Source of the DNA: an uncultured Syntrophobacterales bacterium
Lineage (GTDB): Bacteria > Desulfobacterota > Syntrophia > Syntrophales > UBA5619
Assembly: GCA_903928915.1 (NCBI GenBank)
Contig: CAIYSL010000003.1
Coordinates: forward strand, 1-33,527
Direction: 5' to 3'
DNA: 33,527 nucleotides
Below the pieces are notes generated by a model, which saw only the letters and a program-made list of their open reading frames with translations, did not search any database and was not told where the DNA came from. Shown here piece after piece: positions 8,014 to 16,368 of the stretch. The position numbers and the translations under genes were made by a program. Each line of letters begins with the position of its first letter. Position 1 is the stretch's first letter.

Positions 8014-8043
8014 TGGACAGGCGCATGCCGGATGGTCTATAAA
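8014..8043 (+). promoter_or_regulatory. Sigma-70 promoter for ruvX-mltG
   Basis: TGGACA (8014-8019) and TATAAA (8038-8043) are separated by 18 bp, and each matches consensus at 5 of 6 positions. The predicted start near 8050 leaves a leader of only about 20 nt, including the GGGGAG ribosome-binding site just before the ATG at 8071. Confidence 0.6.
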
Positions 8044-8070
8044 AGTTATTTTTTTACTCCCGGGGAGCAG

Positions 8071-8526
8071 ATGAGGATACTGGGGCTGGACTACGGAAGC
8101 CGGAGAATCGGGGTCGCCCTCAGCGACGAGCTGGGGATGACGGCGCAGGGGATCGCGACGATCGTCCGCAAAAACCGCGAGGCCGACCTGGCGGCGATTG
8201 GCGATCTGGTCCGGCGCTACGGCGTCGAACGGATCGTCGTCGGCTACCCCCTGCGCCTCGACGGCAGCGAAGGGATCCAGTGCGAGAAGGTCGGCCGGTT
8301 CATCCGCCGGCTGGAAGGTCGCCTGTCGCTCCCGGTCATCCGCTGGGACGAGACACTCTCGACCAAGGAAGCCCAAGAGCTGCTCCGGGAGCGGGGGGTG
8401 CGTCCCGAGCAACGCCGCGCCGTCGTCGACCGCGTCGCCGCCGGGCTGATCCTCCAGGGATACCTCGACCGAGCGGCACGGGGGGAAACTGAAACCAACG
8501 GCATCGATCGGGATGAAGTTCGCTAA
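8071..8526 (+). CDS. ruvX: RuvX/YqgF-type Holliday junction resolvase or pre-16S rRNA nuclease
   Basis: Predicted cytoplasmic RNase H-fold nuclease of 151 residues, usual for the family. In E. coli YqgF processes the 5' end of 16S rRNA; resolvase activity has also been proposed. Family motifs are complete: LGLDYGSRRIGVALSDELG at the N-terminus with the first acidic residue, IVVGYPLRLDG in the middle, WDETLSTKEAQELL with the Asp/Glu pair, and VDRVAAGLILQGYLD at the end. The ATG at 8071 has GGGGAG 4-9 bases upstream; an open extension back to 8032 adds residues not seen in the family. Its last 14 bp overlap mltG, so the two are translationally coupled. The pairing of yqgF with mltG is common in bacteria. 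Confidence 0.92.
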   Translation: MRILGLDYGSRRIGVALSDELGMTAQGIATIVRKNREADLAAIGDLVRRYGVERIVVGYPLRLDGSEGIQCEKVGRFIRRLEGRLSLPVIRWDETLSTKEAQELLRERGVRPEQRRAVVDRVAAGLILQGYLDRAARGETETNGIDRDEVR

Positions 8527-9556
8527 CCGGATACTGAAGACCCTGCGTTTACACGGGAAGGCAACGGCCGGGCTGTGCATCCTGGCCGCCATCCTGACCG
8601 GCGTCGCCTTTGCCCGCTACGCCACCTCTCCCGTCAACCATTTCACCACCCCGCGGATCGTCGACATCCCCAAGGGGGCCGGTTTCTTCCGGATCACGGA
8701 GATCATGAACGACGCGGGACTCGTGGCGAACCGCCCCTTCTTCTGGCTGCTCGCCTTCGGGAGGGGGGTGCGGAAACAGATCCGGGCGGGCGAATACGAG
8801 ATCACCGGCAAACTGTCGCCGCTGGAGATCCTCGACAAGCTGGTCCGGGGAGAGATCAAGTCCTACACGGTCCTCCTGCCCGAGGACATCACGGTGCGCG
8901 ACGTGGCCAGACGGCTTGCCGCTCAGAAGCTGATCAACGAGGAGGAGTTCCTTGCCCTGGCCGTCAACAGAGAATTTTTGGACTCGCTAGGCATCGAGGC
9001 GGACAGTATCGAGGGGTACCTCTTCCCCGAGACCTACCAGTTCGACCGCTCGATGACCACCAAGGAGGTGATCCGGATCATCGTCCGGCAGTTCTGGAAG
9101 GAGATAACCCCGGAGCTGAGAACCCGGGCCGAACGGATGGGGTTTTCCCTCCACGAGTGGATCACCTTTGCCTCGCTGATCGGCAAGGAGTCCGGGAACA
9201 AAGAGGAAAAACCACTCATTTCCGCGGTGTTTCACAACCGCCTGAAGCGCCGGATGAAGCTCCAGAGCGATCCCACCGCCGTCTACCACCTGGAGCGGGC
9301 AGGTACCCCGGTGAAGACCGTCCTCAGGAGCCACCTGCTGAAGGATACGCCGTACAACACCTATAGGATCAGTGGGTTACCCCCGGGACCCATCGCCAAC
9401 CCCGGCATCGATTCCCTGAAGGCCGCCCTCGCCCCCGCCCGGGTCAATTACCTCTATTTCGTGGCGAAGCGCGACGGGTCGCATGAATTCTCCGCCACCC
9501 TCGCCGCCCACACCAGTGCCATCCTAAAATATCAGATTAACAAACAAAAAAAGTGA
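8513..9556 (+). CDS. mltG: Endolytic murein transglycosylase MltG
   Basis: Predicted inner-membrane lytic transglycosylase that cleaves within nascent glycan strands and helps end chain growth. The protein has 347 residues: a short cytoplasmic N-terminus, one transmembrane helix (about 16-34), a LysM-like subdomain (about 45-115, VDIPKGAGFFRITEIMNDAG) and the YceG/MltG catalytic domain. The catalytic Glu226 is in FASLIGKESGN, followed by FHNRLKRRMKLQSDPT and the C-terminal SGLPPGPIANPG, all hallmarks of the family. The start is inside the end of ruvX with only a weak ribosome site, so coupling is likely. Its position just upstream of the dcw promoter puts a glycan-strand cutter next to the synthesis genes. 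Confidence 0.95.
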   Translation: MKFANRILKTLRLHGKATAGLCILAAILTGVAFARYATSPVNHFTTPRIVDIPKGAGFFRITEIMNDAGLVANRPFFWLLAFGRGVRKQIRAGEYEITGKLSPLEILDKLVRGEIKSYTVLLPEDITVRDVARRLAAQKLINEEEFLALAVNREFLDSLGIEADSIEGYLFPETYQFDRSMTTKEVIRIIVRQFWKEITPELRTRAERMGFSLHEWITFASLIGKESGNKEEKPLISAVFHNRLKRRMKLQSDPTAVYHLERAGTPVKTVLRSHLLKDTPYNTYRISGLPPGPIANPGIDSLKAALAPARVNYLYFVAKRDGSHEFSATLAAHTSAILKYQINKQKK

Positions 9557-9566
9557 AAGATTTTTC

Positions 9567-9595
9567 TTGACAAAGCAAATATCCTCCTCTATCTT
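9567..9595 (+). promoter_or_regulatory. Main dcw operon promoter (Pmra)
   Basis: TTGACA (9567-9572) and TATCTT (9590-9595) with an ideal 17-bp spacer lie in the 87-bp gap between mltG and mraZ. The surroundings are AT-rich compared with the rest of the window. The predicted transcription start is near 9602, directly at the first MraZ box. This would drive the whole cluster down to ftsZ. Confidence 0.75.
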
Positions 9596-9603
9596 TCCAT
9601 CGA

Positions 9604-9629
9604 AGTGGAGCGAAGTGGATTATAGTGGA
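9604..9629 (+). promoter_or_regulatory. Probable MraZ operator: three AGTGGA boxes at 10-bp spacing
   Basis: AGTGGA occurs at 9604-9609, 9614-9619 and 9624-9629, exactly one helical turn apart. MraZ is known to bind short direct repeats with a GTGG/TGGG core at about 10-bp spacing in its own promoter and to repress the dcw operon. The boxes begin at about +3 of the predicted transcript. The third box runs into the Shine-Dalgarno GGAGGGG (9627-9633) of mraZ, 10 nt before its ATG. Confidence 0.75.
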
Positions 9630-9643
9630 GGGGTAAGCCAAAA

Positions 9644-10090
9644 ATGGCTGTCTTCCGGGGGCAATATTACCACACCATCGACGACAAGGGGAGGATCATC
9701 TTCCCGTCGCGGCTCCGCGAAGTCTTTGCCGAAAAATACGACAACCGTCTGGTGATCACCAACTGGGACGGATACCTGATGGCCTTCCCGTACGAGGAAT
9801 GGCGGGTGATCGAAGAAAAGGTATCCCACCAGTCCCTCCTGCGCAAAGAGGTACGCGCCTTTCAGCGGTTTTTCATGTCCGGCGCCGTCGACTGCACCCT
9901 GGACGGCCAGGGACGGATCCTGATCCCCCCCCATCTGCGGGAGTTTGCCAAGCTCGACAAGGACATCGTCCTGGCGGGGATGATCAAGGTCATCGAGATA
10001 TGGAGCAAGGAGCGCTTCGAAGCGGAGATGAAGAAGAGCGGCGACAATGTGGAGGGATTCAGCGATTACATGGCGGATCTCGGCATATGA
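9644..10090 (+). CDS. mraZ: Transcriptional regulator MraZ
   Basis: DNA-binding regulator and first gene of the dcw operon, 148 residues, typical length. It consists of two SpoVT/AbrB-like domains. The first carries [14 protein letters not shown] (about 14-27) and the second [16 protein letters not shown] (about 88-103), the paired DxxGR motifs of the family. The family forms ring-shaped oligomers that bind repeated boxes; the three AGTGGA boxes immediately upstream are the evident target, so autoregulation is expected. The start is fixed by GGAGGGG ten bases upstream and by the usual [13 protein letters not shown] opening. It is followed after 13 bp by rsmH. Confidence 0.97.
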   Translation: MAVFRGQYYHTIDDKGRIIFPSRLREVFAEKYDNRLVITNWDGYLMAFPYEEWRVIEEKVSHQSLLRKEVRAFQRFFMSGAVDCTLDGQGRILIPPHLREFAKLDKDIVLAGMIKVIEIWSKERFEAEMKKSGDNVEGFSDYMADLGI

Positions 10091-10103
10091 AAGGGCCGGC
10101 AGT

Positions 10104-11039
10104 ATGGAGGGATTTCACAGACCGGTCATGCTCGCAGAGGTCGTCGCGTCACTCCGCCTGCGGGCCGGTGCCGCCGTTGTGGACGGGACGGTGGGGGGCG
10201 GCGGGCATGCCGAGGCAATCCTGGAGGCTACGGCGCCTGACGGGATCCTGATCGGGATCGACGCCGACGACGAAGCGCTCGCAGCGGCCGGACAGCGACT
10301 GGCCCGGTTCGGGAAGCGGGCGGCCCTGGTGAAGGGAAATTTTGCGGAGCTGGAGGGAATCTTGGCGGAGCAGAAGATCGGAACGGTTGACGGGATCCTC
10401 CTCGACCTGGGGGTGTCTTCCCACCAGCTGGACTCCCCGGAGCGGGGCTTCAGCTTCTCCCAGGAGGCCCCCCTGGACATGCGCATGGACAGGAGCCGTC
10501 CGCAGACCGCCGCCGACCTGGTCGGCTCCCTTCCCTGGGAGGAGCTGGCGCGGATCATCAAGGGCTTCGGCGAGGAGCGGATGGCCGGGAGAATCGCCCG
10601 GGCCATTGTGGCCGAACGGGAGCGCTCTCCCATCCGGACGACCACCGATCTCGCGGGAATCGTGGTCAGGACCCTCCCGCCCGGTGCGGAACGCCAGAAG
10701 ATCCACCCGGCGACACGGACCTTCCAGGCCTTGCGGATCGCCGTAAACGATGAACTCACGAGCCTGCGGCGGGCCGTCGAGGACGGAACGGAGCAGCTCA
10801 AGCCGGGGGGACGGTTTTCGATCATCTCCTTCCACTCCCTGGAAGACCGGATCGTGAAGAACGCCTTTCGCGCCGGGGAAAAGGGATGCTCCTGCCCGCC
10901 CGACCTGCCGGTCTGCGGCTGTAACGCGAAGCCGAAGCTGCGGGTGATAACGCGCAAGCCCGTCACCCCGGGCGACGAGGAGCTCACAAGCAACCCGCGG
11001 GCGCGGAGTGCAAAGCTCAGGACAGCGGAAAGGATCTGA
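10104..11039 (+). CDS. rsmH: 16S rRNA (cytosine-1402-N4)-methyltransferase RsmH (MraW)
   Basis: SAM-dependent methyltransferase that modifies C1402 in the decoding centre of 16S rRNA, cytoplasmic, 311 residues. The SAM-binding motif VDGTVGGGGHAEAIL is near residues 25-39, followed by GIDADDEAL. SSHQLDSPERGFSF, DMRMD and RTFQALRIAVNDEL are family signatures. The C-terminus holds a CSCPPDLPVCGC cluster, as in many homologues. The start at 10104 opens MEGFHRPVMLAEV, which matches family N-termini, and AAAGGG lies upstream. The frame stays open back to 10047 but that part overlaps mraZ. It ends two bases before ftsL, so the two are tightly coupled. Confidence 0.97.
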   Translation: MEGFHRPVMLAEVVASLRLRAGAAVVDGTVGGGGHAEAILEATAPDGILIGIDADDEALAAAGQRLARFGKRAALVKGNFAELEGILAEQKIGTVDGILLDLGVSSHQLDSPERGFSFSQEAPLDMRMDRSRPQTAADLVGSLPWEELARIIKGFGEERMAGRIARAIVAERERSPIRTTTDLAGIVVRTLPPGAERQKIHPATRTFQALRIAVNDELTSLRRAVEDGTEQLKPGGRFSIISFHSLEDRIVKNAFRAGEKGCSCPPDLPVCGCNAKPKLRVITRKPVTPGDEELTSNPRARSAKLRTAERI

Positions 11040-11041
11040 CC

Positions 11042-11362
11042 ATGCAGGCCGTAGAGGTTCTCAAGCAGACGGTTCGCGAACAGGACGGCGCCTCCGGCAG
11101 TATCAGCTACTCCACCTGGATCTTCATCGCCTCTCTCCTGATGGCGGTGGCGCTGCTGTACGTCTGGTGCCACATCCACATGACCGAGCTCGAGTACCAG
11201 GTCGCACAGGAGTTGAGTAGCCGGGAGCGGCTCGTCGAGGACCAGGCGAAGCTGAAGCTCGAACTCGCCACCCTGAAATCACCCCAGCGGATCGAGACCA
11301 TTGCCCGGGAAAAGCTCCAGATGACCCATCCGGGAAGGGAACAGGTGATACTGCTCAAATGA
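11042..11362 (+). CDS. ftsL: Cell division protein FtsL
   Basis: Small bitopic divisome protein of 106 residues. It has a cytoplasmic N-terminus, one transmembrane helix (about 24-44) and a periplasmic coiled coil (about 48-85, rich in Glu, Leu and Lys). It ends with the RIETIAREKLQM motif typical of FtsL/DivIC proteins. FtsL pairs with FtsB and FtsQ and activates FtsW-FtsI. Sequence similarity in this family is weak, so the call rests on size, topology and the fixed place between rsmH and ftsI. Its stop overlaps the ftsI start by four bases (ATGA, 11359-11362). Confidence 0.88.
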   Translation: MQAVEVLKQTVREQDGASGSISYSTWIFIASLLMAVALLYVWCHIHMTELEYQVAQELSSRERLVEDQAKLKLELATLKSPQRIETIAREKLQMTHPGREQVILLK

Positions 11363-13344
11363 CCGGCGAATCCAGAAAGTGGATGAAGTTCAGGATCGCC
11401 ACCCTGCTGGCCTTCTTCCTGGTGCTGTTCATCGCCCTCGGTTCGCGTGCCTTCCAGCTCCAGATCCTCTCCAGCAAGGCGCTCAAGGCGCTTGCCGAGA
11501 AACAGCACACCCAGACGCTCCTTCTGCAGCCCGACCGGGGGGTCATCTTCGACCGGAACGGGGAGAAGCTGGCCGCCACCGTGATGGCCGATTCGGTCTG
11601 CGCCGACCCCTCGAAGATAGAAAACCCCGGGGAAGTGGCCGGTAAGCTCGCCGCCATACTCAACGCGGACCGGGCAGCGCTCAGGAAGAAGCTGTCGGGC
11701 GGGAAGAATTTCTGCTGGCTCGCCCGCAGGATCGCCCCCGAACAGGCCGCCAGCGTCCAGGACCTGGAGATCGAGGGGATCTTCCTGGTCAAGGAGCCGA
11801 AGCGGTTCTACCCCTCCGGCGAACTGGCCGGCCATCTGATCGGGTTCGTCGGCACCGACGCCACCGGTCTGGAGGGGCTGGAGCGCCACTACGACCGCTA
11901 CCTCAAGGGGGCCCCCGAAAAGCTCCTCTGGACACGGGACGCCAAGGGCAAGCGGCTGTACCCCCGCGTGGAGAGGCCGGAGGCCGCCGCCAAGGAGCAT
12001 TACAGCATCGTGCTGACGATCGACGGCCGGATCCAGCATCTGGTGGAGTCCCACCTCAAGACGGCGGTCAAGGCCAAGGGGGCCAAGGGGGGGTTCGCCA
12101 TCGTCATGGACCCGCGCACGGGGGAGATCCTCGCCCTGGCTAACGAGCTCGGGTTCGACCCTAACAACTTCTCCGCGGCGGACCCCAGCCTGGGGAAGAA
12201 CAAGGCAATCACCGACTGCTTTGACCCCGGCTCCACCTTCAAGCCGTTTTTAGCTGCGGCGGCGCTTGAGGAGGGGGTCGTCAAAGAGACCGACATGTTC
12301 AACTGCGAAAACGGCAACTACGCGATCGCCGACCGGGTGATCCACGAGGCGAACCGCAAACGGCACGGCAGTCTGAGCTTCCGCGACGTCCTCAAGTATT
12401 CGAGCAACATCGGCTCGGTCAAGATCGGGGAGCGGCTCGGCAAGGAGCGATTCTACCAGTACATCAAGAAGTTCGGGTTCGGCACCAAGACGGGGATCGA
12501 CCTCCCCGGCGAGGTGGGCGGCCTCCTCAGGCCGGTAGAGCAGTGGACGCGGGTGGACGCGGCCACCGTCGCCTTCGGCCAGGGGATTTCGGTCACCGCC
12601 ATCCAACTCATCACCGCCCTGTCGACGGTGGCCAACCAGGGGGTGATGATGAAGCCCTTCGTCGTCAAGGGGATGATGGACCGGCAGGGGAAGATCGTCC
12701 AGGCCCACCACCCGACCGTGGTCCGCAGGGTCGTCTCCGCCGACACGGCCAAACGGCTCACCGCCGTCCTGACCGACGTGGTCGGGACCGAGGACGGCAC
12801 CGGCAAGCACGCCCGTATCGTGAACGTGGCCGTGGCCGGCAAGACCGGAACCTCGCAGAAGTTCGATTTCAGCCGGCGCGTCTATTCGAGCGAGCGGGTG
12901 AAGACTTCGTTCATGGGATTCTTCCCGGCGGACAACCCGCAGGTCGCGATCCTGGTGATCCTCGACGAACCGCAGCGGGACAAGTGGGGCGGCGTCGCCG
13001 CGGCCCCAGTATTCCGGGAGATCGGGGAGCAGATCCTCACCCGCTTCCGGACGAACATCCGTGAGAATTCGCCCGGAGAGCTGGATAAGCCCGGCGTCGA
13101 TGCGAAAGTCCGACTCGTCTCCGCCCCCGCACCGCTCACCCTGCCGGAGCCCCCCGAGGCGGACGAGGCGCTCGTCCCCGATTTCCGCGGGATGTCGATC
13201 CGCGAGGTTCTGAAGAAATCGAAAGAAAAGGGGCTCGAGGTCCGGGTCAGCGGCAGCGGGTGGGCCACCGCACAGCAGCCGGCTGCGGGTCACCGCCTGC
13301 CGGAGGACCGCCTCTGCACCGTCACCTTCAGTATGGGGTCATGA
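11359..13344 (+). CDS. ftsI: Septal peptidoglycan transpeptidase FtsI (class B PBP) with a C-terminal PASTA domain
   Basis: Predicted inner-membrane class B penicillin-binding protein that cross-links septal peptidoglycan together with FtsW. It has 661 residues, with a transmembrane anchor at about 14-33 and a pedestal domain (about 50-220) including QPDRGVIFDRNG. The transpeptidase domain carries the active-site serine S292-TFK (SxxK), SSN (348-350) and KTG (495-497), all intact. Residues about 597-661 (VPDFRGMSIREVL onward) form one PASTA repeat, a feature seen in Gram-positive and many Desulfobacterota FtsI proteins but absent from E. coli FtsI. The start overlaps ftsL by 4 bp and the stop is 9 bp before murE, where GAGAGG serves as the ribosome site. 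Confidence 0.95.
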   Translation: MTGESRKWMKFRIATLLAFFLVLFIALGSRAFQLQILSSKALKALAEKQHTQTLLLQPDRGVIFDRNGEKLAATVMADSVCADPSKIENPGEVAGKLAAILNADRAALRKKLSGGKNFCWLARRIAPEQAASVQDLEIEGIFLVKEPKRFYPSGELAGHLIGFVGTDATGLEGLERHYDRYLKGAPEKLLWTRDAKGKRLYPRVERPEAAAKEHYSIVLTIDGRIQHLVESHLKTAVKAKGAKGGFAIVMDPRTGEILALANELGFDPNNFSAADPSLGKNKAITDCFDPGSTFKPFLAAAALEEGVVKETDMFNCENGNYAIADRVIHEANRKRHGSLSFRDVLKYSSNIGSVKIGERLGKERFYQYIKKFGFGTKTGIDLPGEVGGLLRPVEQWTRVDAATVAFGQGISVTAIQLITALSTVANQGVMMKPFVVKGMMDRQGKIVQAHHPTVVRRVVSADTAKRLTAVLTDVVGTEDGTGKHARIVNVAVAGKTGTSQKFDFSRRVYSSERVKTSFMGFFPADNPQVAILVILDEPQRDKWGGVAAAPVFREIGEQILTRFRTNIRENSPGELDKPGVDAKVRLVSAPAPLTLPEPPEADEALVPDFRGMSIREVLKKSKEKGLEVRVSGSGWATAQQPAAGHRLPEDRLCTVTFSMGS

Positions 13345-13353
13345 GAGGTTTCG

Positions 13354-14895
13354 ATGCACCTTTCGCTCCTGATGCGGGGAATCGATCCGCTGCGCACGGC
13401 GGGGCAGCCGGAGGGAGAGGTTGCGTCGGTCTGCTACGATTCCCGACTCTGCGGCGAGGGGAGCCTCTTCGTGGCGATCCCCGGCCTGAAGACGGACGGC
13501 CATGCCTTCATCGGCGACGCCATCCGCCGCGGCGCCCGCTTCATCGTCCATGAGGGGGTGTATCACCCCCCCGCCGGGGTGACCGCGATTCGGGTCAGCG
13601 ACAGCCGGCGCAGCCTCGGCATCCTGGGGAAGAACCTCTTCGGCAACCCCTCGGCAGGGATCTGCCTGATCGCCGTCGTGGGGACCAACGGCAAGACCAC
13701 CGTCACCTATCTGCTCGAATCGATCCTCCGGGCCGCGGGGCACTCGGTCGGCGTCCTGGGGACGGTGAACTACCGGTATTCCGGCCGGACACTCCCGGCC
13801 CCGAACACCACCCCCGAGTCCTTCGAGATGCAGCGGGTCCTCCGGCAGATGGCCGACGCCGGGGTCACCCATGTCGTGGCCGAGGTCTCCTCGCACGCCA
13901 TCGACCTGAAGCGGGTCGACGACTGCGCCTTCGACCTGGGGGTGTTCACGAACCTCACCCAGGACCACCTCGACTACCACAAGACAATGGAAAACTATTT
14001 CCAGGCGAAGCGGCGCTTCTTCGCCGAGGTACTCCCGGCCGGGGGGAAGAACCGCCGCTACCGGATGGTCATCAACACCGACGACCCCTGGGGGCGGCGG
14101 ATCGTCGCCGAACTCGGGGGCGATCCGGCCGGTCGGCTCACCTACGGCATCGAACCACCCTGCGACGTCATCGCGCGCCCCTTTCGTCTCTCCCTCGGGG
14201 GGATCGAGGCGACGCTCCGGTTCGGGAGCGAAGGGCTTGCCGTCACCTCGCCGCTCATGGGCAGGTTCAACCTGCTCAACATCCTCGCCGCCGCAGCAGC
14301 GGCCTTCAGCCTCCGCATCCCCGGACGGTCAATCCGGGACGGGATTGCGGCGCTGATCAATGTCCCGGGGCGCCTGGAGCGGGTCAGCACGGCGGGTCAG
14401 CCCGCCGTTTTTGTCGATTACGCCCACACCGACGACGCCCTCCGGCGGGTCCTGGAGAACCTCACCGCCTTCCGGACGGGGCGGATCATCACCGTGTTCG
14501 GATGCGGCGGGGACCGGGACCGGGGGAAACGGCCGCTGATGGGCGAGGCCGCCGCCACCTTGAGCGACCTGGCCATCGTGACCTCCGACAACCCGCGTAC
14601 CGAGGACCCGCTGGCGATCATCGGCGAGGTCGTAGGCGGAATCCCGACGACGCGCTTCGCCCGGGCAGCGGACTGGCTCGACCGCGGCGGCGAGCGAGGC
14701 TATCTGGTCGTTCCCGACCGGGGCGAGGCGATCGCCGCGGCGATCGGCCTTGCCGGGAGCTCCGACATCGTCCTGATCGCCGGGAAGGGACACGAGGACT
14801 ACCAGATCATCGGCACCCGCACGTTTCCCTTCGACGACCGGGAGGTCGCCCGGCGGGAGCTGGCGCGCAGCTCCCCGGAGAGGGACCGGACATGA
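13354..14895 (+). CDS. murE: UDP-MurNAc-L-Ala-D-Glu:meso-diaminopimelate ligase MurE
   Basis: Cytoplasmic ATP-dependent ligase that adds the third amino acid of the stem peptide; 513 residues. The P-loop GTNGKTT is at 110-116. NTTPESFEMQRVL and SSHAIDLKRV are conserved substrate-binding text, and DYAHTDDALRRVL opens the third domain. DNPR at 412-415 is the motif that distinguishes meso-diaminopimelate enzymes from lysine-adding ones. This indicates a diaminopimelate cell wall. GCGGDRDRGKRPLM is also present. The end overlaps murF by four bases. Confidence 0.97.
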   Translation: MHLSLLMRGIDPLRTAGQPEGEVASVCYDSRLCGEGSLFVAIPGLKTDGHAFIGDAIRRGARFIVHEGVYHPPAGVTAIRVSDSRRSLGILGKNLFGNPSAGICLIAVVGTNGKTTVTYLLESILRAAGHSVGVLGTVNYRYSGRTLPAPNTTPESFEMQRVLRQMADAGVTHVVAEVSSHAIDLKRVDDCAFDLGVFTNLTQDHLDYHKTMENYFQAKRRFFAEVLPAGGKNRRYRMVINTDDPWGRRIVAELGGDPAGRLTYGIEPPCDVIARPFRLSLGGIEATLRFGSEGLAVTSPLMGRFNLLNILAAAAAAFSLRIPGRSIRDGIAALINVPGRLERVSTAGQPAVFVDYAHTDDALRRVLENLTAFRTGRIITVFGCGGDRDRGKRPLMGEAAATLSDLAIVTSDNPRTEDPLAIIGEVVGGIPTTRFARAADWLDRGGERGYLVVPDRGEAIAAAIGLAGSSDIVLIAGKGHEDYQIIGTRTFPFDDREVARRELARSSPERDRT

Positions 14896-16322
14896 CCGAT
14901 ACCGCACCGGCCCTTTCGGCCGGGGAGATCATCGAGGCCACAGGGGGCGTTCCGCTCACCGGGGGCAGCGCCTGGGGCTGTCGCGGCATCTCCACGGACA
15001 CCCGCACGCTGATCGCCGGGAACCTGTTCATCGCCCTTCCGGGAGAGAATTTCGACGGTCACGACCATCTCGCCGCCGCAGCCCGAGCCGGCGCCGCGGG
15101 GCTCCTGATCCGGACGGAGCGGTTCGCCGCCGCGTCCCCGCAGGCAGGGGGGCTGCCGATCATCGGCGTTGCCGACACCGTCGAGGCGCTGGGGGCGATC
15201 GCCCGCTCCTGGCGGCGCAGGTTCCCCATCCCGGTCGTCGCCATCACGGGCTCGGCGGGGAAGACCACGACGAAAGAACTCCTGGCGGCCATCCTCTCCC
15301 GGTCAAGGTGTGTCCTGAAGACCTCGGGGAACCTCAACAACCTGATCGGCCTCCCGCTGACGCTGCTGGGGCTCAGGGCGGGCCACGAGGCGGCCATCGT
15401 CGAGCTGGGGACGAACCGTCCCGGCGAGATCGGCCGGCTTACCGCCATCGCCGAGCCCGACGTGGGGCTGATCACGAACATCGGCCCCGCCCACATGGAG
15501 GGGCTCGGGTCGCTGGAGGGGGTCCGCGAGGAGAAGGGCGACCTCTTCCGGGTCATGGCGGGCCGCGGCACAGCGGTCATCAATCGCGACGACGATGCCA
15601 TCGCCTGCCTCGCGGCGCGCTGGCAGGGAAAACGGGTCACCTTCGGCCTCAGGCCGGACGCCGACCTGAGCGCCCGGCGCATCGGGCGGCCCGCCCCGGA
15701 CGGGGTGGCCTTCGAGCTGGCCGTGGGCGGCATAGCAACACCGGTGAGGCTCGCCGTCCCCGGCCGGCATAACGTCATGAACGCCCTGGCGGCGGCCGCC
15801 GCCGCCCGGGCCCTGGGGTTCGACCGGCAGGAGATCGCGGCGGGGCTGGCGGCCTTCCGCCCCGTCCCCGGGAGGATGGAGATTCGGCCCCTGGGCACCG
15901 GCGCCCATATCATCATCGACGCCTACAACGCCAACCCCGCCTCGGTGCGGGAGGCCCTCCTGACCCTCCGGGAGCTGCGGGGCGCCGGCAGGGGGTTCGC
16001 CGTCCTGGCCGACATGCTGGAGCTGGGCGACCGGAGCGAGGAGATGCACGGCCGGGTGGGGGCCCTCATTGTCGAAACCGGCGTCGAGAAGGCCTACCTC
16101 AAGGGGGCGCTCTCCCGGTTCACCCTGTCGGGGGCAAGGCAGGAGGGGTTCCCGGCGGAGCGGATCGCCCTTTTCGACGATCCCGGCCCGGTCGTCGCCG
16201 ACCTGCAGCGGCACCTCAGGCCCGGAGACTGGCTCCTGATCAAGGGGTCCCGGCGGATGAAAATGGAGGCGGTAGCCGAAGCGATCATCGCGGCATTTGA
16301 CCTGAAGGCGCAAACAGTGTAA
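14892..16322 (+). CDS. murF: UDP-MurNAc-tripeptide:D-Ala-D-Ala ligase MurF
   Basis: Cytoplasmic ligase that adds the D-Ala-D-Ala dipeptide, completing the pentapeptide; 476 residues. The N-terminal uridine-binding domain has [20 protein letters not shown]. The P-loop is [10 protein letters not shown] (from residue 120), and [18 protein letters not shown] and [13 protein letters not shown] are typical MurF segments. The C-terminal domain has [14 protein letters not shown]. The start is the ATG of the ATGA overlap with murE (14892); the frame runs open farther upstream inside murE, but only this start gives the expected MurF opening. The dipeptide must come from a Ddl ligase, which is not in this cluster. 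Confidence 0.96.
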   Translation: MTDTAPALSAGEIIEATGGVPLTGGSAWGCRGISTDTRTLIAGNLFIALPGENFDGHDHLAAAARAGAAGLLIRTERFAAASPQAGGLPIIGVADTVEALGAIARSWRRRFPIPVVAITGSAGKTTTKELLAAILSRSRCVLKTSGNLNNLIGLPLTLLGLRAGHEAAIVELGTNRPGEIGRLTAIAEPDVGLITNIGPAHMEGLGSLEGVREEKGDLFRVMAGRGTAVINRDDDAIACLAARWQGKRVTFGLRPDADLSARRIGRPAPDGVAFELAVGGIATPVRLAVPGRHNVMNALAAAAAARALGFDRQEIAAGLAAFRPVPGRMEIRPLGTGAHIIIDAYNANPASVREALLTLRELRGAGRGFAVLADMLELGDRSEEMHGRVGALIVETGVEKAYLKGALSRFTLSGARQEGFPAERIALFDDPGPVVADLQRHLRPGDWLLIKGSRRMKMEAVAEAIIAAFDLKAQTV

Positions 16323-16368
16323 AGGTTCCTCACCCCGCCCGAACCGGGGGATACGGAAGGGACGACAA

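Larger units (their letters stand above)
7679..8070. other. Divergent intergenic region between yihY and ruvX
   Basis: This 392-bp stretch has no convincing gene on either strand. It holds a good leftward promoter (7809-7837) and a good rightward promoter (8014-8043). The 177 bp between them are GC-rich, and I see no clear operator, RNA gene or terminator there. The leftward leader (7679-7800) contains short GC hairpins such as the one at about 7790-7808. Confidence 0.5.
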
